Positions 27,178-37,791 of a stretch of 64,000 bases of DNA are shown piece after piece. This stretch comes from JACMLX01 sp031374935 (GTDB taxonomy: Bacteria > Gemmatimonadota > Gemmatimonadetes > Gemmatimonadales > Gemmatimonadaceae). Both the position numbers and the translations under genes were made by a program. The first letter of the stretch is position 1; each line of letters opens with the position of its first letter. The stretch is from positions 1 to 64,000 of the forward strand of contig JANMHB010000052.1 in the NCBI GenBank assembly GCA_031374935.1. The letters run 5' to 3'. The notes below the pieces were generated by a model. The model had not been told where the DNA came from and did not search any database. It saw only the letters and a list, made by a program, of their open reading frames with translations.

Positions 27178-27992
27178 GCGCGACGGAGCGCAACAGCGCC
27201 ACCTCGAATCGCGCCCCGCGCGTCGCAGCATCGCTGCTCGGCGTCCTGCTGCTTGGCGCCGTACTCGCGCCGGCGCTGGCGCCCTTCGCGGTGGATGCGC
27301 TGGATCTCGCGAATCGACGCGCCGCGCCATCGTCGCTGCATTGGTTCGGCACCGATGAACTGGGCCGCGATGTGATGACCCGTGTGCTCTTCGGGGCCCG
27401 GGTGTCGCTGGCGATCGGGCTGGTGTCGGCGCTGGTCAGCGCGGCGATCGGTGCCGCAGTCGGTGCCACCGCCGGGTACGCGGGCCGCGTCGCCGACGAC
27501 ATTCTGATGCGGATCACCGACGCGATGCTGGCCATTCCGCGCCTGCCATTGCTGATGATCACCGCCGCCGTCCTCCAGCCGAGTGTGCCGGTGCTGGTGG
27601 TGCTGGTCGGGCTGGCCGGGTGGATGGAAACCGCTCGTGTCGTGCGGGCGGAGGTGCTTTCTCTCGCGGCCCGTGATTTCGTTTCGGCCGCACGAGCGAT
27701 CGGTGCGTCGCCACTGCGCGTGGTGATGCGCCACGTGTTGCCCGGTGTCATCCCGGCTGCGGCGGTGGCGACCACGCTCGCCGTCGGCCGCGGCATCCTG
27801 CTCGAGAGTGCGCTGAGTTTTTTTGGCGTCGGTGTGCAGCCACCCACCGCCAGCTGGGGGAACATGTTGTATCAGGCACAGACCACGATGACCAGCGAAC
27901 CGTGGCTCGCCATCTTTCCCGGCGCAATGATCTTTCTCACCGTGCTCGCGTGTAATGCGGTGGGCGACGCGATCGGCGCGGCGAAGGGCTGA
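27174..27992 (+). CDS. ABC transporter permease, DppC/OppC type
   Basis: A 272-residue partner permease. The conserved HWFGTDELGRDVMTRVL segment near residue 58 is the DppC/OppC hallmark and is followed by five hydrophobic helices. The EAA-like loop ARAIGASPLRVVMRHVLPG lies near residue 176. It completes the membrane part of the importer. The operon ends here and the next gene is convergent, so the two ATP-hydrolysing subunits (DppD and DppF type) are missing locally and must be supplied from another locus. Confidence 0.92.
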   Translation: MSATERNSATSNRAPRVAASLLGVLLLGAVLAPALAPFAVDALDLANRRAAPSSLHWFGTDELGRDVMTRVLFGARVSLAIGLVSALVSAAIGAAVGATAGYAGRVADDILMRITDAMLAIPRLPLLMITAAVLQPSVPVLVVLVGLAGWMETARVVRAEVLSLAARDFVSAARAIGASPLRVVMRHVLPGVIPAAAVATTLAVGRGILLESALSFFGVGVQPPTASWGNMLYQAQTTMTSEPWLAIFPGAMIFLTVLACNAVGDAIGAAKG

Positions 27993-28022
27993 CGGCCATC
28001 CGCGGTCGCCGCTCGCCGCAGC

Positions 28023-28970
28023 TCAGTAGCCGCGATCGCGGTCCACGATCCAGCGCGGCGTCTCACCACGCTCGAACATCCCCAGACACTCCAGAAAGCC
28101 GCGCACCGCGCCATCGATCGTCGTCAGCCCCGAGACGTGTGGCGAGATCATCACGCGAGGATCGTCCCACAGCGGCGACGTGGATGGCAACGGCTCGGTC
28201 TCGAAGACATCGAGCGCCGCGCCACGCAGCCACCCTGCATCCAGCGCGCGCGGCACCAACGCTTCGTCAACCACCGCTCCGCGGCCGGCATTCATCAGGA
28301 AGGCACCGCGACAGGCGCTGAGCACCGATTCCCCCACCAGCCCGCGCGTGGCCGGCGTCAGCGGCAAGGTGAGAATCAGCCAGTCGGCGTCGGCGGCGAC
28401 ACGCGCCAGCGATTCCGTCGGCAGCACTGTCGAAAAGACCGCCGCGTCACCGCGACCGGTGCGCGACACCCCCGTCACGCGGCAGCCGAGTGCCGCGAAC
28501 AGGCGACCCACGTGCGTGCCCACATCGCCGGTGCCCAGCACCACGGCGTGTGTGCCACGCAGCGTGCCGACGTCGCACGGCGCCCACCGATGCTCGCGCT
28601 GCGCGGCGGCCAGCTCGCCGATCTTCGTCACGTCGGCCAACGCCCGCGAGAGCGCCCACTCGGCGATCATTGGCCCGAAGGATTCCGGCGTGCGTGTGAG
28701 CACGATCTCGCGCGGCAGTTCCACCGGCTGCAGCCACGCATCCACGCCCGCACCGGTGCTCTGCACCCAGCGCACGTTGCCCATCGTCGGCAGCGGCGGG
28801 CGCTTGAACCCAAGGTAGGCGTCGGCCCAGGCCAGATCGTCGGTGGTGACCTCGGTGAAGGGCTTGCCCCGAATCTCGAGATCCGGCCGCGCCGCTGCGA
28901 GCTGCGCCGACATGGCGGCGTGCGCATTCTGGCCGATGATGACGCGGCGAATGGGAAGGGGCGGAGCCAT
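28023..28970 (-). CDS. D-isomer specific 2-hydroxyacid dehydrogenase
   Basis: A 315-residue NAD(P)-dependent dehydrogenase. The nucleotide fold is at LGTGDVGTHVGRLFAALG near residue 146. NAGRGAVVDEALV holds the catalytic Arg region, ALDVFETEPLP has the catalytic Glu, and SPHVSG supplies the final His. These enzymes reduce 2-keto acids to D-2-hydroxy acids such as glyoxylate, hydroxypyruvate or pyruvate derivatives. The N-terminal substrate domain is divergent, like the GhrA/phosphoglycerate-dehydrogenase-like branch. It converges with the transporter operon and is divergent from the HEAT/HD-GYP module. Confidence 0.9.
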   Translation of the reverse strand: MAPPLPIRRVIIGQNAHAAMSAQLAAARPDLEIRGKPFTEVTTDDLAWADAYLGFKRPPLPTMGNVRWVQSTGAGVDAWLQPVELPREIVLTRTPESFGPMIAEWALSRALADVTKIGELAAAQREHRWAPCDVGTLRGTHAVVLGTGDVGTHVGRLFAALGCRVTGVSRTGRGDAAVFSTVLPTESLARVAADADWLILTLPLTPATRGLVGESVLSACRGAFLMNAGRGAVVDEALVPRALDAGWLRGAALDVFETEPLPSTSPLWDDPRVMISPHVSGLTTIDGAVRGFLECLGMFERGETPRWIVDRDRGY

Positions 28971-29222
28971 GGGCGGTCGCGATGCAGTGGTAGTGGTGAC
29001 AGGTCGCGGCGGGTACCGCGACGCGACGTGCTCGCACGAGGCGAACCAGCCTCGACGAAGCTAATCCCCGGGGCAGCCAGCCAGCCGACCGCGAACGGCA
29101 CGACTCTGTGGAGCGGCAGGCACGAGGTGTCGATACCCACGAGATATGTGCCCGCCATGCTTTCGACACCCATATCTCGTGAGAGGCGAACAGCAGGCAG
29201 GTCATGTGATCCGGGCGGTGCC
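28971..29222. other. Divergent intergenic region containing the leader of the HEAT/HD-GYP module
   Basis: It separates the dehydrogenase (reverse) from the HEAT-type gene (forward) and must hold the promoters of both. No clear -35/-10 pair was chosen. An in-frame ATG at 29157 could extend the HEAT protein by 22 residues, but it has no ribosome site and falls within the loop of the structured segment described separately. Confidence 0.4.
29126..29181 (+). promoter_or_regulatory. Interleaved inverted repeats with pseudoknot topology in the module leader
   Basis: Two perfect inverted repeats interleave. Arm A is GGTGTCGA (29126-29133), pairing with TCGACACC (29163-29170). Arm B is CACGAGATATG (29138-29148), pairing with CATATCTCGTG (29171-29181). 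The order A-B-A'-B' is that of an H-type pseudoknot, or of two competing hairpins. It ends 41 bases before the GTG at 29223. It may be an RNA switch, or overlapping DNA operator sites for a regulator. The local base composition is more AT-rich than the surroundings. The function is unproven. Confidence 0.45.
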
Positions 29223-31333
29223 GTGCCGGCGGTGATCGCGCGTGAGTCCGCAACGAGCGCGCCCGTGGTCAACCCGGTGGTCCAGCAGTTCCTGATGCGG
29301 TTCGTCGGGGCGCTCAATCGACGACGCGCCTACGCCGCCAGCCATCCGATGGTGCAGGCGGCCGAGGCGCAGCTGCACGAATCGGCGACGGCGGTCCTGT
29401 CGACGCGGCCGGTCATCGCGATCGGCGTCGCGAAGACCGAGCTGCTCATCGACGGTGAGCCGTACGTCACGCGGAGCTCCTTCGCCCGCGAGCTGGCCAC
29501 ACGACTGCACCGGCGTGGCGTCGGCGCCGTGACCATGCAGGTCGGCGTACCGCTGCTGCAAATCCGCGAAATGCTGGCCTGGCTGGCGACCGAACCGGAC
29601 GACCATGGCAGCGGCGGCAACTCGGCCGCGCCGGTGCTGAGCGGCATCAGCGTGACCGGCGTGGCGTACGACCAGCTCACGTTCAGCGACGGCGACCTGG
29701 CGGTGACCAACAGCGCCGAGCAGCTCTGGCACACGCTCGCGCAGGTGGCCGGCGCGGGCGTCGTCGAGGCTGACGGGCGCGGCAGCGACGGCGTCGGCGA
29801 GGAGGAACAGCGCCGCATCGTACAGCAGTTGCGCAGCGCCATTCGGGAGCCCGGGATCGCGCATCGCACGGCGATTGCCTTCATGGATCTCGCCGGCCGG
29901 GCCATCATCGCACCGAGAGCAGAGCGGGAGCGCATCGGCGATCAGCTCAACCATGCGCTCACGCAGCTCGGCGAATCGGCGTTCGGCCCGGTCATCCGGG
30001 CCCTCGGTGAACGGGCCATCCAGCAGCGGTTCATCTCGCAGGTGGTCGAAGTGCTGCCGGCTGCGGCCATCGCGCGCTGGCTTCGTGTTGCCGCGCAGGC
30101 GCAGAATCAGCAGATGTCGCACCACATGCTGCGACTGCTCACGAAACTCTCGACCTATGCCGAGGCCACCGGCACCACGGCGGCCCAGGGTGTGTTCCGC
30201 GGCGCGGCACAGGAGCTGGTCGACGGCTGGGCCCTTGATGATCCCAACCCCGAGGAGCACGCCTCGCTGCTCGACCGCATCGCAATGCACGAGCGGGTGG
30301 CCGCCGGCAGGGTGCAGGCGGCGCGCGCCGGAACCCTCGCCGATATCGAGTCATCGCGGCTGGTACAGATGGCGCTCGAGATCAATGTCGCGGGCGAGGA
30401 CGCCATCGCGGCGGCAGAATCCCTCGTGTCGCACGGCAGCGGCGACGCGATGCTGGAGTGGTTCGACAAGACCGGCCCGACCGAGGCCGTGCGCGCACTC
30501 CACGCCGTCGCGACCAGCGAGAAGGCGGTGCGCCAGCTGCTGCTGAACGAACCGGTCGATCGGCTCAAGGCGCGCGCCTTGCTCGAGCGCCTCGGCATCG
30601 ACAGCAGCGACACCCTGCTCGACGTGCTCGAGGCCGCGGAAGCACGCGGCACACGCATGATCGTGCGGCAACGACTCTCCGAGTTCGGCGATACGATCGT
30701 ACCGGCGCTGCTGGCGCGACTCGAACGCGCACCCTGGTATCTCATCCGCAACATCCTGACGCTGCTGCAGGAACTCTCGACCCGTTCGGGTGGCATCGGT
30801 GCCGCCATGGATGCGATCACACGCCTTCTCGATCATGAGCAGGTGCAGGTGCGAGTCGAGGCGTTCCGGGTACTCCTGACGGACCCACGGGAGCGGGAGG
30901 GCGCGATCAGCAGCGCCCTTCGCAGCGGCAACGATCGGATGATCGTGCTGGCGCTGCAGACGCTGATGGAGTCTGCGCCCGGCACCGGAACGACGGGTGT
31001 CCCATCGCGCGACGTGCTCGAGCAGCTGATGGCCCTGGTTGATGCCGGCGTGCAGAGCGAAGGCGTTCGCGCACGCATGATCCGCGCGGCGGCCGTGGTG
31101 CGGAACGACACCGTGCGCGACTGGCTGATTGCCATCGTCACGCGCAAATCGCGCATCCTGCGCCGCCTGACCTTGGCCGATCCTTCACCCACCGCTGTCG
31201 CCGCCGCACAGGCGCTGCAGCGCACCTTTGCCGGCGATCCGATTGCAGCGCCGGTCAATGAACTGGTGCGCAAGGAGGGCCATGACCGCCGGTGGCTGGC
31301 GCACGACAGTGCCGGCGGCGGCGAGGCGACACC

Positions 31334-31337
<4 letters not shown>
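29223..31337 (+). CDS. HEAT-like helical repeat protein, first copy of tandem HEAT/HD-GYP module
   Basis: A 704-residue cytoplasmic protein, not assigned to a named family. The N-terminal 100 residues (RRAYAASHPMVQAAEAQL, then a beta-rich IGVAKTELLIDGEPY segment) form a domain that also appears at the start of the neighbouring HD-GYP proteins. The rest is alpha-helical with HEAT-like repeats, clearest near the C-terminus (HEQVQVRVEAFRVLL; DRMIVLALQTLM). No catalytic motif was found, so a scaffold or regulatory subunit is likely. A near relative lies at 32569-34746. It overlaps the downstream HD-GYP gene by ATGA. GTG 29223 is the chosen start; 29232 or 29157 are alternatives. Confidence 0.8.
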
Positions 31338-32497
<1,160 letters not shown>

Positions 32498-32568
32498 GGG
32501 CTGGCACCCGCTCGCTGCGCGCGCCAACGGGGCCCCGCGCCGGTTACTCAGACGTTTCGTGGTCGTCG

Positions 32569-34746
32569 TTGGGAGTGAGCACCAGCGACCTGCACTGCGC
32601 CGAGACACAGGCGGCAACGGAGGGCCCCCGGCCGCCCGTGGCGCCCGAGCGCACGCTCGTACAGCGCCTGCTCATGCAGATCGCCAGCACGCTCAGTCGC
32701 CGTCGCGCCTACGCGGCCACGCACCCCATGGTGCTGGCCGCCGAGGCCCAGTTGCTCGACATCTGCCGCGAGGTGTGCGTCGCCCGCGCCACCATCTCGA
32801 TCGGCGTGGCGAAGACGGAACTCCTGATCGACGCCGCACCATACGAAACCCGCGGCTCCTATGCCCGGGAACTCGCCTCCCGCCTGCATCGGCGTGGCGT
32901 CGGCGCACTGACGATCGAACGGGGATTACAGGGCGACGAACTGCGTGCCGCACTCACCTGGTTGGCGCGCGAACCGGATGGGACAACGGATGCGGCGCCG
33001 GCAGCGGACCACGTGCACATCACACGCATCGCGTACGATCATCTGGTGCTCGACGACGTGATGCGCGATGCGGAATCGGCAGTCGCATCGCTGTGGCGCA
33101 CGCTCGCCGAACTGGCGGAGTTCGGTGACGCAGCCTCGCGTGGGCAGCACGCACCGGTGACCGCTGCGGACGGGCTGAGCGCGTTCGCCGATCAGACGGG
33201 TGCCAATGCCACCGGCTACAACACCGCCGCCATCCTCGGCGCGCTGCGCACATCGCTGCACCAACCGGGCGTCGCCCGACGCACAGCCACCGCGCTGATG
33301 GAGCTGGCGAGCGTCGGCGCCAGCGCACCGTCGCCGGGCCGTGAACTGATCGGCGCGCAATTGCACTCGATGTTCGATCGGCTTGGCTCGGCGGCCATCG
33401 CACCGATCCTCCGGAGCCTGACGCCCCCGGGCGTCCAGCAGGCCTTCGTGAACGAGGTGGTCGACGTGCTGCCCGTCACCGCCATCGTTGACTGGCTGCA
33501 GACGGCGGCCGGCGCCAGCGAGCAGCAGCTCTCGCACCAACTGCTGCGCCTCATGACCAAGCTCTCGACGATGGCCGTCGCCGGCGGCAGCGAGGCCATC
33601 GACGAAACGCTGCGTGGCTCGGCACACGAGCTCGTGAAGGGGTGGTCACTGGCGGATCCGAATCCGGAACACCACGTCATGTTGCTCGACCGGATCGCGA
33701 ACTTCGAGCGCGCCGCTGGCGGCAACTTCTCCACCGATGTGGCCAGCGCCCGATCGATCGTGGAATCCGCCCGCGTCGTGCAGATGGCGCTCGAGCTGGA
33801 TTTCGGTGGTGAAGACACCGTCGCGGCGGTCGAAGCACTGATCGCCGCCGGCGAGGGCCGGCAGCTGATGCAGTGGCTGACGGCTGCCGGCGACCTGCCG
33901 GTCGCCCGCTGGATTCGGCAGGTGGCCACCAGCGACAAGGCCGTCCGGCAACTCCTGCTCAACGAACCGGTCGACCGACTCGAAGCCCGGGCGCTGCTCG
34001 ATCTGCTCGATGGCAGTTCCACCGACACGCTGCTCGACGTGATGGGCGAATCCGGCGCGCGCGGTACGCGACTGCTGGTGCGCCAGCGACTGGCCGAATT
34101 CGGCGCTGCCATCACCCCACAGCTGTTGGCACGCCTCGACTCCGCGCACTGGTTCCTGCTCCGCAACATCCTCACGCTGCTGCACGATGCCGCCGCACAG
34201 CACACTGGCGACGGCGTCTCGCACGAGGTCATCCTGCACCTGCTGGAACACCCGCAGGTGCAGGTGCGCGTCGAGGTGCTGCGTGTGCTGCTGCACGCCG
34301 ACCCGCACACGCGTGATGCAGCGATCCGCCGCGGCTTACGCGACGAGAGCGAACGCGTCGTCGTGCTGGCGCTGCAGACGCTGGCCGATGCGGGCGAGCA
34401 GGGCCTTCAGCTGTCGCTCCCGTTGGTGACGCAGCTCACCACGATGGTTGACGCCGGCGCACTGAGTGAGCCAGTACGCGCCCGGGCCGTGCGCACGCTG
34501 GCCTTCGCGCCTCCCGCAGCCGTCCGCGATTGGCTCATCGCCCTGATCACGAAGCGCTCGCGCTTCCTGCGCCGGCTGACACTCACCGAACCGACGCAGA
34601 CGGCGGTCAGTGCGCTGCAGGTGCTGGCCAGAATGTGTGCTGACGATCCTGCCGCAGCCCCCACGCTGGCGCTGGCTCGCCGCACGGGCGCTGACGCCCG
34701 GTGGCAGGTGCGCGATGCCGGCAGCAGTGAGGAACGCACGACATGA
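32569..34746 (+). CDS. HEAT-like helical repeat protein, second copy
   Basis: A 725-residue paralogue of the protein at 29223. It matches throughout, from RRRAYAATHPMVLAAEAQL and the ISIGVAKTELLID stretch to the C-terminal HEAT-like repeats (HPQVQVRVEVLRVLL; LNEPVDRLEARALL). The copies have clearly diverged at the DNA level, so the duplication is not recent. The start is uncertain: TTG 32569 and GTG 32575 both lie close to GGGA, and GTG 32638 is possible. As in the first copy, the gene ends in an ATGA overlap with an HD-GYP gene. Function is unknown; a partner or regulator of the HD-GYP enzyme is inferred from context. Confidence 0.8.
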   Translation: MGVSTSDLHCAETQAATEGPRPPVAPERTLVQRLLMQIASTLSRRRAYAATHPMVLAAEAQLLDICREVCVARATISIGVAKTELLIDAAPYETRGSYARELASRLHRRGVGALTIERGLQGDELRAALTWLAREPDGTTDAAPAADHVHITRIAYDHLVLDDVMRDAESAVASLWRTLAELAEFGDAASRGQHAPVTAADGLSAFADQTGANATGYNTAAILGALRTSLHQPGVARRTATALMELASVGASAPSPGRELIGAQLHSMFDRLGSAAIAPILRSLTPPGVQQAFVNEVVDVLPVTAIVDWLQTAAGASEQQLSHQLLRLMTKLSTMAVAGGSEAIDETLRGSAHELVKGWSLADPNPEHHVMLLDRIANFERAAGGNFSTDVASARSIVESARVVQMALELDFGGEDTVAAVEALIAAGEGRQLMQWLTAAGDLPVARWIRQVATSDKAVRQLLLNEPVDRLEARALLDLLDGSSTDTLLDVMGESGARGTRLLVRQRLAEFGAAITPQLLARLDSAHWFLLRNILTLLHDAAAQHTGDGVSHEVILHLLEHPQVQVRVEVLRVLLHADPHTRDAAIRRGLRDESERVVVLALQTLADAGEQGLQLSLPLVTQLTTMVDAGALSEPVRARAVRTLAFAPPAAVRDWLIALITKRSRFLRRLTLTEPTQTAVSALQVLARMCADDPAAAPTLALARRTGADARWQVRDAGSSEERTT

Positions 34747-35912
34747 ACCCGATCGTCACCTTTCTCACGGCGCTCGGTCAGTCGTTTTCGGCCCATGCGC
34801 TGTACGGCGATGATCATCCGATGCGCCAGACCGCCGCCGCACGCCTGCACGGCGCATTGCAGCGAGTCCTTGCCGACGGCCCGCTGCGGCTCTCCTTTCT
34901 CGATACCGATGTCATCGCCGGCTCACGGCCGCTGACCGAGTTGCGTGGCTGGGAGTGGGGCAGCCGGCTGTCCGCCGCGGGTGTGCAGCGACTGGAGATC
35001 GCTGCCGTCCCGACGCCGACCGATGCCGATGTCGAGGCGATGCTGCGGGCGATCCGGCAGCGGCTGGCGGATGGCGGCGACATGGCAGAACCCTGGTCGC
35101 ACCGGGGCATGCGACTGGGACCGCTGACGGTTCTCGACGTCCACGACGACCCGGCACCGACCGACGCCGTGACAGCGGTGATCGACGCGCTGGCGTTCAG
35201 TGGCCTCGGCGCCGAGGTGGAGGCCGTGGATTACATCCACGCCGAGGTCGAGGCCGGGCGGGCGGTGCCGATGGCCGAGGCGGACGGAATCGTGCGCGCG
35301 CTGGCGGTGGCCATCCGACGCGAACAGGGGTGCCTGCTGCCGCTGCTCGACATCCGGAACTTCGACGAGTACACCACGTCGCACTGTTGCAACGTGGCCA
35401 TGTTGTCGATGGGCATCGCCGATCAGTTGGGCCTCTCCGATGCCGATTCCCGTGCGATCGGCATGGCGGCACTGCTGCACGACATCGGCAAGACCCGGCT
35501 GCCGGCAGGGTTGCTCACCAAGCCCGGTGCACTGTCGGCCGATGAACGCGTTGCAATGCAGGCGCACCCGGTCGAAGGGGCGAAGATTCTCACGGCCCGT
35601 GGGCTCGGGCACAGTCTGGCGGCCACCGTCGCCTACGAGCACCACATCTGGTTCAACGGGCGTGGCGGCTATCCGAGGCTGAGCTATCCGCGCGGCACGC
35701 ACTACGCGAGCCGGATCGTGCATGTCTCCGACATTTACGACGCCATCAGTTCCAAGCGGCCGTACCACACCCCGTTCCCCCGGGAGAAAGCGCTGGACCT
35801 GATCCGGAAGCTGGCCGGGGTGGAGCTCGACCCCCACGTGGCCGAGGCCTTCCTTGCCATGTCGGCATCGGCGACGGAGTTCCGCCATCAGGTCAGCGAA
35901 CAGCCTGCCTGA
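34743..35912 (+). CDS. HD-GYP domain phosphodiesterase, second copy
   Basis: A 389-residue paralogue of the protein at 31334. The N-terminal domain opens with FLTALGQSFSAHALYGDDHPM. The HD-GYP domain retains HS, His246-Asp247 (LLHDIGK), the HPVEGAKIL His, His300-His301 and SDIYDAISSKRPY. It has the same altered HHIWFNGRGGYP motif as its paralogue, so the change is inherited and probably functional. It should degrade c-di-GMP or a related dinucleotide if active. Translation is coupled to the second HEAT-like gene. It is the last gene of the four-gene run. Confidence 0.9.
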   Translation: MNPIVTFLTALGQSFSAHALYGDDHPMRQTAAARLHGALQRVLADGPLRLSFLDTDVIAGSRPLTELRGWEWGSRLSAAGVQRLEIAAVPTPTDADVEAMLRAIRQRLADGGDMAEPWSHRGMRLGPLTVLDVHDDPAPTDAVTAVIDALAFSGLGAEVEAVDYIHAEVEAGRAVPMAEADGIVRALAVAIRREQGCLLPLLDIRNFDEYTTSHCCNVAMLSMGIADQLGLSDADSRAIGMAALLHDIGKTRLPAGLLTKPGALSADERVAMQAHPVEGAKILTARGLGHSLAATVAYEHHIWFNGRGGYPRLSYPRGTHYASRIVHVSDIYDAISSKRPYHTPFPREKALDLIRKLAGVELDPHVAEAFLAMSASATEFRHQVSEQPA

Positions 35913-36047
35913 CGCGTTGTGGGGTGGGGGATCGGGTGGGTCCCCTCCGCCGTGCATCTCGACATATTCCTGTCAGGGTGACCCGGGCTGCTGCCCCGGG
36001 CCGCGAGCGTTGTGCAACCCAGAGCGTCACAGACCAGGGAGGCCGTA

Positions 36048-37727
36048 GTGCAAGAGCCGCAGTATGATGCGATCGTGGTGGGGTCCGGAATTTCCGGCGG
36101 CTGGGCTGCCAAGGAACTCTCGGAAAAGGGGCTCAAGGTCCTGATGCTCGAGCGGGGCAAAAACGTCGAGCACATCAAGGATTACGTGAATGCCACCAAG
36201 CCACCCTGGGCGTATCCCCATCGCGGTGGTCGCACCAAGGCGATGGAAGCCGACTATCCGGTTCTCAAGCGCGACTATCCGCTGAATGAGAAGAATCTCG
36301 ACTGGTGGGCGAGCGACAAGGATTCACCTTACACCGAGACACGGAAGTTCGACTGGTATCGCGGCTATCAGGTCGGCGGCCGCTCGTTGCTGTGGGGCCG
36401 TCAGAGCTATCGGCATGGTGATCTGGACTTCGAGGCGAATGCGAAGGAAGGCATCGCGGTCGACTGGCCCATTCGCTACGCCGACATCGCGCCCTGGTAC
36501 GACTACGTCGAGACGTTCGCCGGCATCAGCGGCAATCGCGACGGCATCGCGTCGCTGCCGGACGGGCAGTACCAGCCAGCCATTCCGCTCAACTGCGCCG
36601 AAGAGTCGGTGGCCGGCAAGCTCGCGAAAGCGTTTGGCGGCAAGCGCCGCCTCGTGCCGGGCCGCGCCGCGAACCTGACCAAGGCGCTGCAGGCGCGTGC
36701 GGCCTGCCAGTCGCGGAATGCCTGCTGGCTCGGGTGTCCGTACGGCGCGTACTTCAGCACCCAGTCGTCCACGCTGCCGGCCGCCATGGCGACGGGCAAC
36801 CTGACGCTCAAGCCGTTCCAGATCGTCTCGGAAGTGATCTTCGACAAGGACAAGAAGCGCGCGTCGGGCGTACGCGTGATCGACGCCGTGTCGGAGCAGT
36901 CCATCGAGTACAAGGCGAAGATCATCTTCCTCTGTGCGTCGACGCTCAACTCGACCTGGCTGCTGATGCGTTCAGCCACCGACGTCTGGCCCGGAGGCCT
37001 TGGCAGCAGTTCCGGCGAACTCGGTCACAACCTGATGGACCATCACTTCCGCCTCGGCGCCGCCGGCGACATCGAAGGGATGGAAGACAAGTACTACGAG
37101 GGCCGCAAGCCGAACGGCTTCTACATTCCGCGCTTCCGCAACGTGGGCGGCGACAAGCGCGACTACCTGCGTGGCTTCGGCTACCAGGGAGGCGCCAGCC
37201 GCGGCGCCTGGGGCCGCGCAGTGGCGGAACTCGGGATCGGCGGCGACTTCAAGGACAACGCCGCCACGGTCGGTCCGTGGAGCATCGGCAGCACCGGGTT
37301 CGGTGAGATGCTGCCGGACCACAGCAACAAGATTTCGCTCGACCCGACCAAGAAGGACAAGTGGGGGCTGCCGGTGTTGAACATCGACTGCGCCACGGGC
37401 GAAAACGAAGCCCGCATGCGCAAGGACATGATGGCTGACATGGCGGAGATGCTCACCGCAGCGGGCGTGAAGAATGTGCGGACGTATGACGGCGGGTACA
37501 CGCCCGGCATGGGCATTCACGAGATGGGGACGGCGCGCATGGGCCGCGACCCGAAGACGTCGGTGCTCAACGCGCACAATCAGGTGTGGGACGCCCCGAA
37601 CGTGTTCGTGACCGACGGCTCGGGCATGACGTCGGCGTCCTGCGTGAATCCGTCGCTGACGTACATGGCGCTCACCGCGCGGGCGGCAGATTTTGCGGTC
37701 AGCGAACTGAAGAAACAGAACCTCTGA
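36048..37727 (+). CDS. GMC family FAD-dependent oxidoreductase
   Basis: A 559-residue flavoprotein of the glucose-methanol-choline family. FAD binding is shown by IVVGSGISGGWAAKELSEKG at the N-terminus, and the conserved GGRSLLWG stretch lies near residue 110. The C-terminal NAFVTDGS/SCVNPSLTYMALTARAA-type segment carries the active-site His/Asn region. It resembles the large subunit of membrane gluconate/sugar dehydrogenases. GTG 36048 is chosen because AGGGAGG lies 5 bases upstream, rather than the GTG at 36012. It has no export signal of its own. The next gene encodes a Tat-signalled subunit 3, so the pair is probably exported as a complex. Confidence 0.9.
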   Translation: MQEPQYDAIVVGSGISGGWAAKELSEKGLKVLMLERGKNVEHIKDYVNATKPPWAYPHRGGRTKAMEADYPVLKRDYPLNEKNLDWWASDKDSPYTETRKFDWYRGYQVGGRSLLWGRQSYRHGDLDFEANAKEGIAVDWPIRYADIAPWYDYVETFAGISGNRDGIASLPDGQYQPAIPLNCAEESVAGKLAKAFGGKRRLVPGRAANLTKALQARAACQSRNACWLGCPYGAYFSTQSSTLPAAMATGNLTLKPFQIVSEVIFDKDKKRASGVRVIDAVSEQSIEYKAKIIFLCASTLNSTWLLMRSATDVWPGGLGSSSGELGHNLMDHHFRLGAAGDIEGMEDKYYEGRKPNGFYIPRFRNVGGDKRDYLRGFGYQGGASRGAWGRAVAELGIGGDFKDNAATVGPWSIGSTGFGEMLPDHSNKISLDPTKKDKWGLPVLNIDCATGENEARMRKDMMADMAEMLTAAGVKNVRTYDGGYTPGMGIHEMGTARMGRDPKTSVLNAHNQVWDAPNVFVTDGSGMTSASCVNPSLTYMALTARAADFAVSELKKQNL

Positions 37728-37791
37728 TGCGGCCCCTTTCACTCTTGTCGTCTCTGGTGTCACGGACACCGCACTCCCGCGAGGATTGACC

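Noticed and set aside
28137..29222. Long N-terminal extension of the first HEAT-like gene
   Set aside because: The frame is open upstream but antisense to the dehydrogenase gene. The paralogue and domain start support initiation near 29223.
35982..36000. CCCGGG inverted repeat before the GMC gene as a terminator
   Set aside because: The arms are only six bases, there is no T-run and it is close to the next gene's leader, so it is too weak to call.
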